A stretch of DNA of 15,317 nt from CAZDUS01 sp044344495 (GTDB lineage: Bacteria; Verrucomicrobiota; Kiritimatiellia; CAIKKV01; CAITUY01): contig JBIJCW010000033.1 in NCBI GenBank assembly GCA_044344495.1, positions 1-15,317 of the forward strand. The letters are read 5' to 3'. A program made the position numbers and the translations under genes. Numbering within the stretch: the stretch's first letter is position 1; each line of letters begins with the position of its first letter. Below are positions 13,915-15,317 of this stretch, piece after piece. The notes below the pieces were generated by a model. It made no database searches and was not told the origin of the DNA. It saw nothing but the letters and a program-made list of their open reading frames with translations.

Positions 13915-15317
13915 TCAGAAGAAGGTGCCCGACAGCAGTTCCTCGGCGGCACGGATCCAATCATCCTCAAAGCGCCGGTGAGGAGGCAACAGGATGCGGA
14001 GCCGGCGTGAGGCCACGCGGGATGTAGCCATGACGCTCGCATAGCGATCCACCAGATGGGGTGGAGCCTTCCGAATGACGGCAATCAGATCATCCAGTAA
14101 ATCCAGGGGTTCCGCGTACTGTGGGATCAACACAAACTGGAAGAGCCCGTCGGGTTGGGTTCGGATGCAGCGCCGTACAAAACGTGCCAGCGCGGTTCGT
14201 TGTTGGTAAAGCCCCGTTCCCCGGATCAGGTAAGTGCGTCGGTTCCGGCTCCCGGGGATGTCATGCGCGGGGAGTGACAAGGCATCGAGAGGCACCTGCT
14301 CCTTGAACAGCCCCGGAAGGGTTCGCCCGACAAACTGGTGGGTCCGGGTGTCGGAGCGGAGTCGGGGGTGATTGGCGATCAGGGCTTCCGTCCGGACAAC
14401 GTCGGCGGGGGAGAGGGAGTCTGTGGAGGTCACGGCGTAGGGTGGGCGGGTGAGCGCCTGGCAGTTCCACTCACGGCGCCGATGACGCAGTTCTGTTCCC
14501 GGGAGGAGCAGCGTCTGGAGGCACTGGACATTGGTGCGGGGCTGACGCAGGCTCCACTGGATGGTGCGGCGGAGTCCGGGCAGTGTCTGTCGGGGGAGGG
14601 CATACATGACATCGAGCGTCACGGTGATGCGGTGCCGGGAAAGCAGGCGGAGACCGTTATCCAGCCGATCCAGCCGTGTCGGGCGGCGTATTTCGCGGAG
14701 AACGTGGGGATCACGGCTCTGCATGCCCACTTCAATATCGGTGAAGTTTGCGGCGGCGAGGAGGCGGGCGTGCTCGGGGGTCAATCGATCGGCCATCAGT
14801 TCGGCGAAGAAACGGATACGGTGGTCGCGGTTCACGTCCGCCAGTTCCCGGAGGATGTCCTGAAAGCGGGGATGGGCGTTAAACGTCGGGTCGACGAAGC
14901 GGATCTCGCGGGCCCCCAGGGCGCGTAGCGAGCGAACGCGATCGGCGACCGCCTCCGGCGCAAGAAATGAGATTCCCCGGCGAAGATGGGCGTATCGGCA
15001 GTAGGTGCAGCGCATTGGGCACCCGCGCGAGGTTTCCAGATAGGCCATCCCGTGTTGGTCGGGCGCGCAGGCGGGGTCGGTCACGGGGGGGAGGGCCTCC
15101 GCCAGGATGACGGGCGGGGGGGGTGTGTGTCCCCACGCATACCCTTGGCGTGTTTTCCAGGCTACGGTTGAGAAATCGATGGTGCGGCCACGGCGCAGGC
15201 AATCAAGGATGACCGGGAAAACCGATTCGCCTTCGCCGGAGACCGCCACATCAGGGATGCCGGAGCGGTAAAGGAACGGATGCCGGCGTGCGACTTCGGG
15301 ACCGCCGACGATCACTT
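13915..15317 (-). CDS. B12-binding-type radical SAM protein, 5' end cut by window edge
   Basis: At least 467 residues, open at the right edge. The first visible part is the end of a cobalamin-binding-like domain (VIVGGPEVARRHP, DVAVSGEGESVFPVIL), as in the B12-binding radical SAM superfamily. The radical SAM core follows with CxxxCxxC in TSRGCPMRCTYCRYA, then the usual EIRFVDPTFNAHP, TDIEVGMQSRDPHVLREIRRP and LDVMYALPRQT motifs. These cluster three Cys ligands for a 4Fe-4S cluster that cleaves S-adenosylmethionine. The C-terminal 170 residues have LLLPGTELRHR and a basic, Arg-rich tail, perhaps of the DUF4080 sort (low confidence). The substrate is unknown. The visible GTG at 15315 is internal sequence, not a start. 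G7 and G8 runs on the plus strand (15085-15091, 15116-15123) encode prolines here. Confidence 0.88.
   Translation of the reverse strand, partial: VIVGGPEVARRHPFLYRSGIPDVAVSGEGESVFPVILDCLRRGRTIDFSTVAWKTRQGYAWGHTPPPPVILAEALPPVTDPACAPDQHGMAYLETSRGCPMRCTYCRYAHLRRGISFLAPEAVADRVRSLRALGAREIRFVDPTFNAHPRFQDILRELADVNRDHRIRFFAELMADRLTPEHARLLAAANFTDIEVGMQSRDPHVLREIRRPTRLDRLDNGLRLLSRHRITVTLDVMYALPRQTLPGLRRTIQWSLRQPRTNVQCLQTLLLPGTELRHRRREWNCQALTRPPYAVTSTDSLSPADVVRTEALIANHPRLRSDTRTHQFVGRTLPGLFKEQVPLDALSLPAHDIPGSRNRRTYLIRGTGLYQQRTALARFVRRCIRTQPDGLFQFVLIPQYAEPLDLLDDLIAVIRKAPPHLVDRYASVMATSRVASRRLRILLPPHRRFEDDWIRAAEELLSGTFF

Noticed and set aside
13199..13960. Minus-strand frame of 253 codons opposite the flavodiiron end and the iron-protein genes
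   Set aside because: The plus frames hold conserved cysteine units and coupled starts; the antisense text is composition-driven.

Overview
The window reads as a chromosomal housekeeping segment of a diderm, lipid A-making bacterium. LpxA, LspA and a lipobox protein indicate an outer membrane, and the flavodiiron protein with desulforedoxin-like partners suggests an anaerobe or microaerobe. A zinc-finger DksA/TraR protein with a long Lys/Ala-rich histone H1-like tail, together with this gene mix, would fit the Planctomycetota-Verrucomicrobiota-Kiritimatiellota group. That placement is inference at low confidence. There is no sign of phage, transposon, CRISPR, tRNA or rRNA, and no gene-free stretch reaches 300 bases.

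Layout. Positions 1-784 (minus) hold the N-terminal 261 residues of a dTDP-glucose 4,6-dehydratase, divergent from enolase (965-2239). A promoter candidate faces each way in the gap. After enolase come a strong hairpin, an FtsB/DivIC-like septum protein and a lipoprotein overlapping it by 4 nt. A promoter with a consensus -35 box then precedes thrS (TTG start, no TGS domain). infC follows 3 nt later and starts at ATT behind a full AAGGAGG site; the pair ends at an intrinsic terminator. A second promoter leads into a DksA/TraR-like gene and then a close-packed run lspA-miaA-radC-lpxA (6820-9838), with overlaps or gaps of 1 nt after lspA.

The right third is more unusual. A gluzincin-like zinc metallopeptidase of unknown role (9975-11015) converges on a Ddl-related but non-canonical ATP-grasp ligase (11024-12070, minus). 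Both stop codons lie in one 14-bp palindrome. Next is a flavodiiron protein (12248-13438) followed by two tiny genes that together encode three CX2CX17CC iron-binding units of the desulforedoxin type. They form a compact probable O2/NO-detoxification module. It converges on a B12-binding radical SAM gene that runs off the right edge.

The plus strand is G-rich whichever strand is coding: plus genes favour G-ending codons, minus genes favour C-ending codons, and the G7-G8 runs I noted lie on the plus strand. This suggests the plus strand is the leading strand here. It also explains the many long antisense reading frames, which I rejected.
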